The notes beneath the pieces were generated by a model. That model searched no databases. It saw only the letters and a program-made list of their open reading frames with translations, and had not been told where the DNA came from. Positions 25,009 to 35,548 of a DNA stretch of 64,000 nt are shown in pieces (position 1 is the first letter of the stretch; the number at the start of each line of letters is the position of its first letter). The translations under genes and the position numbers were made by a program. This DNA comes from Petunia secreta (Eukaryota > Streptophyta > Magnoliopsida > Solanales > Solanaceae), in NCBI GenBank assembly GCA_029990175.1, contig JARKIP010000740.1:1-64000 (forward strand), read 5' to 3'.

Positions 25009-26266
25009 CTAGTATTTGAACAGGTGCGTTGCACGTTTATTCCCTACTAATCAGTACAAATATTTTTATATTATTTAATAATAACCAAAAAAATAATTTT
25101 CTCAGTGTCCCCTTGATATGAATATGTTCTTGGTGCCATGAGTAGCATTTCCTTCTAATTATTGGAAGACCTACTTACGGCACAATAACAAAAACTTTAA
25201 ATGGAAAAGAAACGATCAAATGGAACATATTTGTGCATCAAATGTATGCATGATATCCAAATATTTTTCACTATATCATGATAACTGTGAATAGAAAGCA
25301 ACAAATACTCTTAAGCATTACATGACTGAATGAATGAGATATAAAAAAAAAAACCAAGAAAGCAATAAGTCAATGTAAAAAAACCTAAATTATCAAACTA
25401 TCTTGGAATGATGAAAAGGTAAGTGTGAGTGTATAGTATAATCCTTGCTTGATAATCAATTAAGCATTTCTGAGGTTGCCTTTTCAAAAGGCTTTCATTG
25501 AATCATCTTGCGGTTCTATATTATCCATGCCGACATATGTTACTTGCTCTCGATGTTGAGGCCTAGAAATGGCTGAAAGAATCGCTCCAGAAATGGCTCA
25601 AAGAACCGATAATCAAGTGACTTCTTTGGCAATGGCCTGGTGGCTCACTTCTTCCCTATTTCTGCTTCATGCTTCTCCAAATAAGCTATGGTAACCTATA
25701 GTAATAATTAATGTCCATGTGCTGATGATTTTCCATTTAATGTACTGCTATTATCAAGCTTGAAGTTAGAGGATTCTAAATTTTAGTGCAGAGGAAAGAG
25801 ATTAGCAGGTGATCAATAGCACCATTTTTGCACCTCCATAAATATATCAGAAAATTGTACCTCTATGAGCATATTTTTATTAGGTACTACAACGGAGAGT
25901 TTTTGCTCAAAATAAAAAACTGTCACGAAACCTTTTACAAGAATTAATGCACCATTAATCGGGAAGAAAAACTTTTGGCTTATCTGAAATCGTTGTTTCT
26001 TAAATAATAGTGCTAAATTCATACTATATTATGTTCTGTACCAGAAAAATGAGCTAAATTGCCTAAATTTTTGCAAAAAAGAATAAATAACAATGCTGGC
26101 ACAAGAGAGATTCACAACATTTTAAGACTAATTTTAGGTCAAAAAATATAGATATTAGGTAGGAAAAGACTTTTAATGAAGGGTAAAATTGTAATTTACT
26201 TTTATACAGGGGTATTTAAGTATTTTAACTTTCAAGTTGGAGGTTCTCACTTTTATAATAATATGA
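25009..26266 (-). mobile_element. Non-autonomous Helitron, minus strand
   Basis: On the minus strand it starts A|TCATATTATTATAAAAG (26266) and ends with a hairpin near ACGTGCAACGCACCT followed by ATACTAG|T (25009). Its ends match the style of 16880-18709. No coding sequence is seen. Confidence 0.55.
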
Positions 26267-26589
26267 TGATTAGTATATATTGTTTGTTTGGAGATAAACT
26301 AAGATATGTAGGAATGATAATTTAGCATTCTAACTTGAATAGTGATAATAGAGCTTGCCTTTCACATTCAAGTCTTGATCTTCAAGTATTGAAATTGAGA
26401 AAATTAGGCTTAAACCTTATAGCACTAATTTTGATTAATTGGCGGTCTAAATTATATCAAGATAGAATTTTAGATATATATTTAAGCTCGTATGGTTATG
26501 AGTTATGCGATTGTGAGCTCAATTTAGAATTTTACCATGTGGGCTCAGGGTCAGCATTTAAGTTGACTTCTTAAATCCTTTTAGCTTAA

Positions 26590-27645
26590 AGTTTAGAATG
26601 TTTAACTGTTAGCGTTGGTATTGATTATATCTCGTTCATTTAATAGAGCGAGACCGTTTCGAAGAGGTTCGACGGAGAAAAATGGTTGTTGAGTAGTAAG
26701 TTGCTTCTTCAGGCTGAGTTAAGTGAGAGTATGTATCCATTTCTTTGATGGCCTTTGGCCTTGTGAATATTCTACCACAGGGTTCTTACCTGTGTAGCTG
26801 CCGATAGGCGTACTTCATATGTCGTAGCTTTGGATTTACATTGTATGTTATATGTTATTCCCAGTTGTTGGTATTGCATTGAGCATATGAGCATTGTACT
26901 CCAGTTGTGAGCTTGATATGTACTTCCTGACAGTCGATGAGGGTCCCGCACTAGTGAAGGCTTATTATTGCATATGTATGTCCTAGTAGTCGATTAGGGT
27001 CCCACACCGGAAATACGTTCCAGGCACATGTGACCCCATCATGATACATTCATTTCATATCTTGTATTTTTTGAATTGTATTGACTTGTTGCATTGTTTA
27101 TTTGTGATTGACTTAGTTGATTGGATGTTGTGATTCTATTTTCCCCTGACTAGCCTATCCTTTAAGGTCGATAGTATTCCTCACTTACTGGGTCTTTATG
27201 ACTCACTCCTTCTTTGTTTATTGTTGTGTCTTTTCATTCTAGCAGATTCTGCTCTAAGACTCAGCCAGCTGCATCGTGATTGACGAGCATTACATTCCCA
27301 GCTGTCCACGGTGAACCGGCTTGTTCATTGAGGCCACTAGTTGTAGATATTATAGTTTATCCTATTTTTGCTCTCTTCTAGGGATGTATATATCTTTTGG
27401 ACGTTTTAGATGTCTGATATGGAAACCTCTAAATATATGTAATTTGGGTAGTTAGATGTATTATTCAAACATCTTATATATATGTATATCGTTGGAAGTT
27501 ATCTTATGTTGTTAAGGTTAGGTTCATTTTATTTTCAAAGTGATTTTGCGCTATTTATATCGATTCAGTCAAAAGGGTCTGATCGACAGGTCTAGGGGAG
27601 GTAGTCGGGTGCCTGCACCCTAGCTAAGAATTCGGGTCGTGTCAA
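26590..27645 (+). repeat. Possible LTR fragment
   Basis: The region has no credible reading frame. It ends GTCGGGTGCCTGCACC followed by GGGTCGTGTCA, which recalls the 3' end of plant Gypsy LTRs. No partner LTR or target duplication was found. Confidence 0.3.
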
Positions 27646-28017
27646 ATTATATGTGTAATTATAATTCTTCAAGTAGGTATTCATCAAATCAGTTTTCGTT
27701 CGATTATTTTAGTTATTTTTTTTCCATAAAACCAAAACCAAAACAAAATTATCAGTTTTTGAAATTGAAACCAAAACCAAACCTTAAAAATGTCTTTTTT
27801 TCGATTTAAGTAGTTTTTCGGTTTGATTCAATTTTTTGGTTTACGTGAACCCCTTATCACGGGGCAGTTGCCTTGGTCCCATGTCAATGCGTATTTAATA
27901 GTTGATTTTCTTTTACTCTTCCATTAGTATTTATTTTACTTTCATTGACTTAGCTAAATTACTTTAAGAAATTTGTAAATTTTTTGATCTATAACTCAAA
28001 CACAGTTTTGAGTAATG

Positions 28018-28140
28018 TTTGTTATGTTTTAAATAAGTTTGTTCTTATTGATATAGGTACACGCTTGTTATGTTTTAACTAAGTTTGTTCTTATTGATAT
28101 AGGTATACACGAAACACGTCTATCCAAAAACCAGTATATA
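28018..28140 (+). repeat. Short tandem duplication ending in a Helitron-like terminus
   Basis: The segment TTGTTATGTTTTAA and its downstream bases to GATATAGGTA occur twice about 50 bp apart. The second copy runs into CACGAAACACG and CCAAAAACCAG|T, a decayed version of the Helitron 3' end seen at 18709. Confidence 0.4.
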
Positions 28141-28502
28141 TAAAGGTTGACCCATAGAATAAAACTATTAACGTTATGACCATGTGACCTTAAAAGGTGT
28201 AATTCTCCACAGGGCCGGGCAGAGCCAGTGTAGTAGGAGAGGTTCGGCCGAACCCCTCGCATTGGCTCAAACACTGTATTTGTCTTATAAAATTATATAA
28301 AATTGATATAATTTTATACAAATTACTAATTTAAAACTCCGTAACTTAAAAATACTAGAATTCTGAACCCCTAAACTTTAAATCCTAACTTCATATCAAT
28401 CATGATATGCATGTTAACTCTGGAAAATAAATTAATCACTTGCTATAGTCTGTTAATTGCGTTGATAGTGTATTTTTGCAATAAAAGCAAACAAAACTTA
28501 GA

Positions 28503-28945
28503 GTCTATTTGGCCAAGCGGCCAAAATCAGCTTATTTAAAGAAGTGTTTTTTATCAAAAGTACTTTTCAAAGAAGTGCTTTGCAAGATAAGTAGTTTGTG
28601 TTCGATTAAATTTTAGAGAAGTGATTTTATTATTAATTTGTGTTTGACTAATATTTGAAATAATTTACCAAATTACGAAAATAGATATAGAATAATATTA
28701 ATTTAATTAAATATGGAAGTTTGAAATGGTATTCTTGTCTCAAATAATCAAAAATACTTATTTTTTCAAGAAGCTACTTTTTTCAGCTTCTTCACCACAG
28801 CAGAAAAATAGCTTCTGCTATCACTCAAATATACTTAGTTTACCCTAAAAGCTTGTGCAAACATTCCAAAATTTTAAAATAAATAATTTTTGAGAAAAAT
28901 AAGTACTTTTGGCTCTCCAGAAACTTAGCCAAACAAGCTGTTAGA
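28503..28945. mobile_element. MITE (hAT-like style)
   Basis: Imperfect inverted ends read TATTTGGCCAAGC (left) and GTTTGGCTAAGTTTCTGG (right, minus strand), with AAGTACTTTT-type subterminal motifs. There is no coding content. Target duplication is not clear. Confidence 0.5.
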
Positions 28946-29183
28946 TCTTACTTTTTGGGTGCTTGTATAAATGGCAAGAAGAAAGGTGTCTTCAGCTTAA
29001 CTCAAATTTACCTGTTATAAAATTTTTGGGCGCTAATAAAAATGGCAAGAAGAAAGATTTCCTTCAATTTACCAATTTAAGAATAGTCTTCTAAAAACAG
29101 AACCCCTCACTTCTCCTTAAAGGCAGACACATAACAAACTACATCTCCAAGACAAAACTTGTGTTCTTCATCATCTAAGAATA
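28946..29183 (+). promoter_or_regulatory. Upstream region of the ATL gene with a tandem duplication
   Basis: A segment of about 70 bp (TTTTTGGGTGCTTGTATAAA ... AATTTACC) is repeated in tandem at about 28950-29015 and 29020-29080. One copy carries TATAAAT and the junction carries TTATAAAAT, either of which could be the TATA box for the gene starting at 29257. Confidence 0.4.
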
Positions 29184-29256
29184 ATGAGCCAGGGAAAACA
29201 TAGACGCTCCTCCAGTTTCTTCATCGAAATCTGTCATAGCCCCTCTGCTCATCTGT

Positions 29257-29721
29257 ATGCTAGGCATCGTTTGTACTGCCTTAGCCATAGTGATCTACCA
29301 ATTCATTTTGTTAAAATTTTGCCTAAGAAGAAGGCCAATTATGAGGAACAATGTTCGACAACCATTCCATGCACCTCATTTAACCATGGGCATAGAGCCA
29401 AAAATCATTGAATCAATCCCTCTCGTTGTTTATTCAGTTCATAAACAAGACCTATTTCGAGTAGATCAAAACGAATGTGCTGTTTGTTTATGTGAGTTGG
29501 AGGAAGGCGAGATGGTTCGTTTGTTGCCTGATTGTAAGCATACTTTTCATGTACCATGCATAGACAAATGGCTTTGTGCACACGTTAATTGCCCGATTTG
29601 TCGTTCTTCGATAGAAGCGCTGACAAAACACGACGAGAAAGATAAGACAGACACAACAATTATTCCAATATCAACTTCTCTACTATTTGATGAAAGTAAT
29701 ATGGTCGAGGTTCAAGTTTGA
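29257..29721 (+). CDS. ATL-type RING-H2 E3 ubiquitin ligase
   Basis: 154 residues and no introns, as is usual for plant ATL genes. Residues 1-26 form a hydrophobic membrane segment followed by RRR. A GLD-like block (GIEPKIIESIP, about 46-56) precedes the RING-H2 domain at about 74-114: CAVC, CKHTFHVPC, CPICR, with the ATL Cys/His spacing and the Trp two residues after the fifth ligand pair. ATL proteins move ubiquitin from E2 enzymes to targets at membranes, often in defence or hormone responses. The start is odd. The earlier ATG at 29184 is in another frame. Removing one C at 29189-29190 would join it to this frame and add about 24 residues like those of other ATLs. A GA repeat (29811-29828) lies in the 3' region. 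This is the clearest host gene here. Confidence 0.85.
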   Translation: MLGIVCTALAIVIYQFILLKFCLRRRPIMRNNVRQPFHAPHLTMGIEPKIIESIPLVVYSVHKQDLFRVDQNECAVCLCELEEGEMVRLLPDCKHTFHVPCIDKWLCAHVNCPICRSSIEALTKHDEKDKTDTTIIPISTSLLFDESNMVEVQV

Positions 29722-30249
29722 GATCAAGAAAATCAAATCAACCACGGCATTTGTACTTCGTCATCTTAGGTACAATATTTACCATCAAACGATTTCTTTT
29801 ATATTTGAGAGAGAGAGAGAGAGAGAGAATCATCACGGAATCAACAAGGAAATCTAATCGGGCTTCCAAATAAATGGGAAAGGTTGTACTCTAATAACTC
29901 CCTACTAATTCATTTATTTTTCTCCCAATTCTTTTATATAATTAGTTTCTTTTATCTGGAAATTTGTTCAATGTAATAATACTACTAGTACTTACTGTAG
30001 AATATTTGGAAGAAAATTAAGAGAGATTATTCGTACTACATACTACATAGTACACTAGTGAAGTAAGTAGTTCCCTAATTCCACCCCTTCTTCATCCTTT
30101 TCTTTTCCTATCTTAATATAAATACATAAATATTAGCCCGTGCTCTGGGCCCGGCGATTTCTGTAATGAGTACTTTGTTCTAACCAGACATCAGTGGTCC
30201 ATTAATTTGTCAAATTAATACTTGGGGAAAAAACATAACTAACCACCCA

Positions 30250-30392
30250 TTATGCCAAAAGTACTTTTCAGAATAAACAGTTTTTTACAGCAATACCAAA
30301 CATGTAAAAACAAGGAGGGCTATGCCAGGGCTGGTGGAATTTGCAGAGACCATACAGGGAGTTTAATCACGGCTTTTACTCAACCACTTGGA
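30250..30392 (+). repeat. Left arm of a 1.9-kb inverted duplication
   Basis: About 140 bp, from TTATGCCAAAAGTAC through the start of the RNase H-like fragment to ACCACTTG. It recurs inverted at 31995-32135 with roughly 93 percent identity by eye. Confidence 0.85.
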
Positions 30393-30779
30393 AGAACTAG
30401 CAGCAATATCGCTGAGGAAAAAGCTGCACTAGTAGGGATGAATTGGTGCATCCAAAATGGCATGGACAACATCATCCTTGAGTGTGACTCTCTGATTGTG
30501 ATTGAAATGATAAGAGGAAACTCTAAAGTACCATGGCGGATGTTGGACATCATTTTGCTGATCTGAAATCATGTCAATTAGGTAAATTGTATTTTACGTC
30601 ATTATTTTAGGAAAACTAATCAAGTTGCGGACGCTTTGGCCAAATGGAGTACGGACAATGATGAAATAAACATCTTTGCATATCAAGATTTTCGTGGTAC
30701 AGTTAAAGGACCTTATAGAATGGGTATTTTACAGATGGTCCCTTTCAGGCATAAAGAGAAAAAGAACGAATTTGTGTAA
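30302..30779 (+). pseudogene. RNase H-like (RVT_3) domain fragment
   Basis: The translation shows GYARAGGICRDHTG, a central AEEKAALVGMNWC, LECDS, and after two in-frame stops (30564 and 30579) FRKTNQVADALAK. These are the order and motifs of plant RVT_3 RNase H domains, usually the last domain of LINE polyproteins. The first catalytic Asp and everything before it are missing, because the sequence begins exactly at a MITE end (30301). It is a broken fragment and is not expected to act. Confidence 0.75.
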
Positions 30780-31680
30780 TTAGTAGAATTAAATTGGCAT
30801 GAGAGCTGTGGAGCATAACTATTTTTTTGTATAGGGATCCAGCAAGTAGATTTAGCTTATATAGCCTTTTTGTTTCTAAGTGCGGTGATAATAAATGATT
30901 TCTTTTAGTTTGGAGAGTTTTTTTTGTATCTCTTGCTATGTTTTTACGAGGCAAGGACACAATTCTTCCTCATATGATGTAATTTTTGCTGGAATGAATG
31001 ATAGGGTGGCGCCACCATATACGACGTAATTTATAAATAAAAAAAAAGAATTGTACTTTTTATTATTAGTTAGTTAACCAAATATTTAATATATATTAAC
31101 TTATTATTTTTCATATATTCATTTTGTTGAGGTAAATCTCTATTGATAACTAGGTGTTATCCTTAATTAGGAGTAATTTGTGGAGTATATATCAAGGAAA
31201 TTTACCTAATATTAGTGATTGTATTCCTGATCTTTTGCTAATTGGCGAGAGAAACTTAAACGTGGTTTTCAATATTTATGGTTTCCTAAGTTTTTGCTAA
31301 TATTTAGTGAGAGAAAATATTCTCTTCATTAATTTAAACTCAATTATTATGGCTAGTTTATGGTTTTACTTTTAGGACGAAAAGAAAATTTTATTTCAAC
31401 CAAGTGATAACTCATTATATCCCGCTAGTTCTCTTAGACCGAAACTAGTCCTCTATTACATTTATAGTTCTATTCTAATCTAGTATCCACCCTATTAGAC
31501 AGGAAAGTTGTTTAACTCTTGTAATATATGACTCCATTTAGCATGGCTAATTTATGTTAGGGTCAACCAAAAGTTATTATGATATGATGGATCAAAAAAT
31601 TTCACTACATGTACCCCGTTATCCTTGGTTATAGTTTTTTATCCCCACTTAAGATTTAGCAGAATGGGCTTGGTAAGCAA
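30780..31680. other. AT-rich spacer between the inverted arms
   Basis: I see no gene, element end or repeat in this stretch beyond simple AT richness. Confidence 0.5.
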
Positions 31681-31925
31681 CACTTCACGTTATAAATTTA
31701 TAAGTATTCCCTCGGGGGAAATATTTCAAGTATAAATTGCAAGTACTGCCTGCAAGGCAGCACTTCAAGTTATCTGGGGAGAATGTTGACAGAGATAAAA
31801 GGTCAAGTGCTGCCACGGGGCCAGCACTTGAAGCACTTGTCATTTTATACTTGAAGTGTTGCCCCCATGGGTGCACTTGTCAAGTTTATAACTTAAAGTG
31901 TTGCCTCCGAGGGAGCACTTACTTA
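31681..31925. repeat. Array of imperfect hairpins
   Basis: Four hairpins share a stem of the type AAGTGCTGCC/GGCAGCACTT, at about 31739-31769, 31803-31832, 31849-31884 and 31891-31924. A weaker relative lies at about 31678-31730. Loop sequences vary while the stems are kept. No coding role is seen. Confidence 0.7.
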
Positions 31926-31994
31926 AAATTAGTGAGGTCATTTTTGTAAAACCACTTTAAGTGAGGTCAATAAGGCAAATCATTGGCTAAGGTG

Positions 31995-32135
31995 TCAAGT
32001 GGTTTGAGTAAAAGCAGTGATTAAACTCCCTGTATGGTCTCCGCAAATTCCACCAGCCCTGGCATAGCCTCTCTGTTTTTACATGTTTGGCATTGCTGCA
32101 AAAAACTGCTTATTCTGAAAAGTACTTTTGACATA
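31995..32135 (-). repeat. Right arm of the 1.9-kb inverted duplication
   Basis: Reverse complement of 30250-30392. It includes the same junction between the MITE end and the RNase H-like fragment, so the duplication followed the MITE insertion. Confidence 0.85.
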
Positions 32136-32710
32136 AATAATTTGTGTTTGGTCAACTCATAGGAGAAGTAATTTTGATAAATAATTTTTGTTTGGCTAAT
32201 CTTTATAAAGTACTTCTGATTGTCAAATTACGAAAAGGACATTCGAATTTATTTATATTTAGATTATTAGAAACAAAAAGATAATTTTGAATATTTTTCA
32301 TAAAAGACTTTAATCAAAAAAATTATTTAGTTAAAATTTATAAAACATAGAGTAAAAGATATAAATTTAAGTTTTTGAACAACAAAAATATAGTTAAATT
32401 AAAGTGATTAAAATAATAGGAAAAGGATAAATATAATATTATTTTTAGTGAGATATGGTTAATTAATGAGGGATAAGTTGATAAATATGAATTTTTGGTT
32501 AGGATATTTTCGTCTTGAAAATAATTAATAAACTACTTCTGCTTCTTTAAAGAAACAGATATTTGTAAATTCTCCCCAACAGTAAAAAAACTGCTTCTGC
32601 TGCTAGCTAGATGTACTTTTTTTTTTGTTTGCCAAACACCTCTAAATTTTAACAAAAGTATTTTTTTTTGGGAAAAAAACGCTTTTGACTTTGGAGAAGC
32701 AATACCAAAC
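32085..32710. mobile_element. MITE overlapping the right inverted arm
   Basis: Ends are GTTTGGCATTGCTGC and, on the minus strand, GTTTGGTATTGCTTC. The interior has AAGTACTTTT and TTTGTTTGGCTAA motifs like the MITE at 28503. AT-rich and non-coding. Confidence 0.6.
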
Positions 32711-32950
32711 AGACTATAGATGAATACAAATGGCTATGTAATATGTTAATAATATGTAAAAAATATAATAATAAGTCGTGCATAATTGATGGATACATAA
32801 TAAATAATAAGAGATTGTGTTAAAATATTAACATAATAAATAATGAATATTATATATGACAATATATATTAGAAATTATATATTCAATACATATCTTTCA
32901 ATCATCAGATATAATTATATGTTATACAATAAATATTAATGAGGTATTTT

Positions 32951-33280
32951 ATATATAACATATGCACATTTGATAACAATTATACATTTTAATTAGTTAT
33001 GTATTCATAAACTAGTGAATACAGAGTACATACTACATAACTTATAAATAGTAAGTGTAATTTTGAATAATAATTTGTCAATATTATATGGATACTTGAC
33101 AAATATTATATATAATATATGCACATTTGATAATAATTATACATTTTAATTAGTTATGTATACATACACTAGTGAATATGGAGTACATACTACATACATA
33201 CTTAAAATAATAAGTATAATATAGAATAATAATTTGTCAATATTTGATGGATACTTATCAAATATTAAATGAATAAGTAT
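32951..33280 (+). repeat. AT-rich tandem duplication (period about 157 bp)
   Basis: Two neighbouring copies are marked by TATGCACATTTGATA at 32961 and 33118 and by GGATACTTGACAAATATT-like ends. Confidence 0.75.
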
Positions 33281-33587
33281 TAAATATAGCATAGATACAA
33301 ACTAGGTGAAGGAAAAGTTTTTTTAAAACAATAATATGGGTCAAGTATTGAAATGGTTCAGGTCAGGTAGGAATGAGTTTTTTTTAAAGAAAACAAATGC
33401 TTTTATTCATCAAAATTGTGAGTACAATTCTGCTGATCCCTTGATTCTTCCTTCTAATTTGGTATTAGTAAAGAACTGGATTATTACATTAACTCATAAC
33501 TAGATAGATTTTGATAATTAAAAAAGCCACGTCAATTTTCCGACGAGTTTTTAATAAAACTCAACTGTAGTGACTTTGGTGTATACC

Positions 33588-34323
33588 TGATGCAGCCCGA
33601 TCATGTGCTGATCAACCGATGAGACCGATGACAAGAAGCCAAGCCAAGTTGCTGCACGATGTGCACGTTCACTTAGCCTGGCCGAAGGAAAACAATTGCT
33701 CCGAAGCTGAGTGGCCGAGCTCAAGAATCGAAGGCATTATCTTCAGATTTGAGCCCGAAGGCAAAGTGAACGAGGACAATGAGCTCGATGACAATTGAGC
33801 GTCCGAAGGCAACAAGTGTGTGTTCGAGCAGACAATCGAGAACCGAAGCCAAGGCCTACCGAAGTCAAAGCCTGCCGAACACATTTTAGTTCAGCCCTGC
33901 GTGGCTTATTTCTATTGGTCAACTGTGACCTATTTACTAGTTTACCCTTAGTATCTCCTATATAAACCTTAGTCCTTACATTGTAAAAGGTAGTTTTTGG
34001 ATATTAAAGTGAATGAAAGTGCCGAGCACATTTCTTCTTGTCTCCGTCGTGAGCAAAACCCCGGTGAGGGCTTTTAAGGACTTGTGGCTTTCGGTTAGTC
34101 CGATTGAACATTCCTCTTGATCATTCAGTTTGCAAGAGGCAATGTTCTCTTGAGGATTGTTGCATAGTTAGGGTGATTCTTGTCTCCCTTTTGATCGAGC
34201 TTAGGGACAAGTTCCCCTCTGTTCTTTCGAAAGAAGCAAGTTTTGTCTTGCTTTTATCTTCTTCTTTAATTGTTCTTGTTCCGCGTTTGTGCTAAGCTTC
34301 CCTTCGGGAATTGCATTGCACCA
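33588..34323 (+). repeat. 5' LTR (736 bp)
   Basis: Starts TGATGCAGCCCG and ends GCATTGCACCA. The TATA box TATATAAA is at 33959-33966, so U3 is about 400 bp. Confidence 0.97.
33959..33966 (+). promoter_or_regulatory. LTR TATA box
   Basis: TATATAAA, identical at 40722-40729 in the 3' LTR. It is the best candidate promoter core for the genomic RNA. Confidence 0.65.
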
Positions 34324-34326
34324 TCT

Positions 34327-34341
34327 TGGTATCAGAGCACG
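34327..34341 (+). other. Primer-binding site (tRNA-iMet type)
   Basis: TGGTATCAGAGCACG, three bases after the 5' LTR. Confidence 0.9.
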
Positions 34342-35548
34342 GTTTGGGCTTGTTTCTACAACCCCAATCCTGTTCAAGTTATCTTTATTTTCGTGCGTTG
34401 AGTCTTTGTTTTCCATTTCGTGTTCCTGTTTGTTTTGTTACTGTGGTGTTATCTTACAAAAAAAAAAAAAAAAAAAAAAGGTGTTTAAAAGAAAATTCAA
34501 AATTGTGTTTGATTGTTGGATGTTTGGGAAAAACAATCTTGGATTCTTGTTCACCATTGTTGCCTGATTCCATCGAGTACCCGACGTACTGATTTTGTGA
34601 CTAGGGTTTCTTGGTGAATTTTTTTGGACTGTTTTGAGTTTCCATGGTGACTGACTCGAACCCCACTGTGTTTGGAAGAAACCGATGAAGGTTGGTGGTT
34701 CTTGAGTGATTTGGGTTTGTTTATTGCTTAAAATCGAAGTTCTTAAGTTGGAAACGTTGTCCGTACACCGGAAAATTGTTACAAGTTCGTAACAGTGTGC
34801 GACGCGTCGAGCTGGATCTTAGCTCAAGGAGCTTCGTTTGATTTTCCTCCGTTGCTGTTTGGAACCGGAGTTGAAAGAAGAAACTCAGATCTGTTGAATT
34901 TCGTGGTCAGTGAACCGAAGTCGTTGTGTCCGTACGCCGGAGCAAGGTCACTGTTCCATTGAAGAAGAAAAGGGGTTAAGTTTGAATGTTAAAACCCCAG
35001 GTGAAAATTTGTCGGCTGAGAGAAGGAAAGTGGATAAGGTAAAACCCTATCCGTACCAAAGGGGACCACCCTTGTACGGACAGGAGTGGGTGTGATCGAA
35101 GAAGATTCCACAAGGGAATCAAAAGGGTAGATTCTCCTAGGTTTTCACTTTCTTTCGTGTCAAAATTCTGGTTGGTGGATCTTTTGAGTAATTGTCCTAC
35201 TCAAGGTCGTACCAACTCATTTGAGCTGATAGGAACTCGTGCGAAGGGGTGACCGAAGTCCAAACTATCGTAGAATTTCTTTTGACTCCCCGAGCTCAGT
35301 TAAAAAGCGTCCGTTCCATCGAGTCGAACATCACTTCACTCTTCCCGAAGAGGCAGTGACTATTGTTGAACTTGAAGGATCTTAGAGGACCGATCAATTG
35401 GACGAGCCACTGTTAACAAGTCCCTGAGTGATCAAAAAACCGAACCCATAAATTGAGTGGTCCCGAGTGCCACCCATCAAAGGTGAGGGAGTGTGTGAGG
35501 TGATTTCTAACCCTAACATTTGTTTGATCTTTGATTTGTGCAGGTACC
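34342..35548 (+). other. Leader of the complete Gypsy element
   Basis: About 1.2 kb with no long reading frame and a poly-A run near 34459-34479. At its end, 35483-35543 is a 61-nt segment with intron-like borders (CAAAG|GTGAGG ... GTGCAG|GTACC) right before the ATG. No GGCGGTCCGCC palindromes occur here, unlike the RT-less elements. Confidence 0.6.

Larger units (their letters stand above)
23757..27855. mobile_element. hAT-like composite region with degenerate ends
   Basis: The left end TAGGGGTGTTCATGGG and the right end (minus strand) AAGGGGTTCACGTAAACC are similar inverted ends. They are flanked by ATCGTGGG (23749-23756) and ATCACGGG (27856-27863), an 8-bp near-duplication with two mismatches. 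The interior has no transposase and contains a Helitron and an LTR-like stretch. Assignment is tentative. Confidence 0.4.

Noticed and set aside
26335..26574. 79-codon frame between the Helitron and the LTR-like stretch
   Set aside because: Leu/Ile-rich AT bias only, with no promoter, domain or homologous copy.
35531..35548. Starting the polyprotein at the upstream TTG
   Set aside because: The ATG at 35549 matches the MAG start of the other copies, and the upstream bases look like a splice acceptor.
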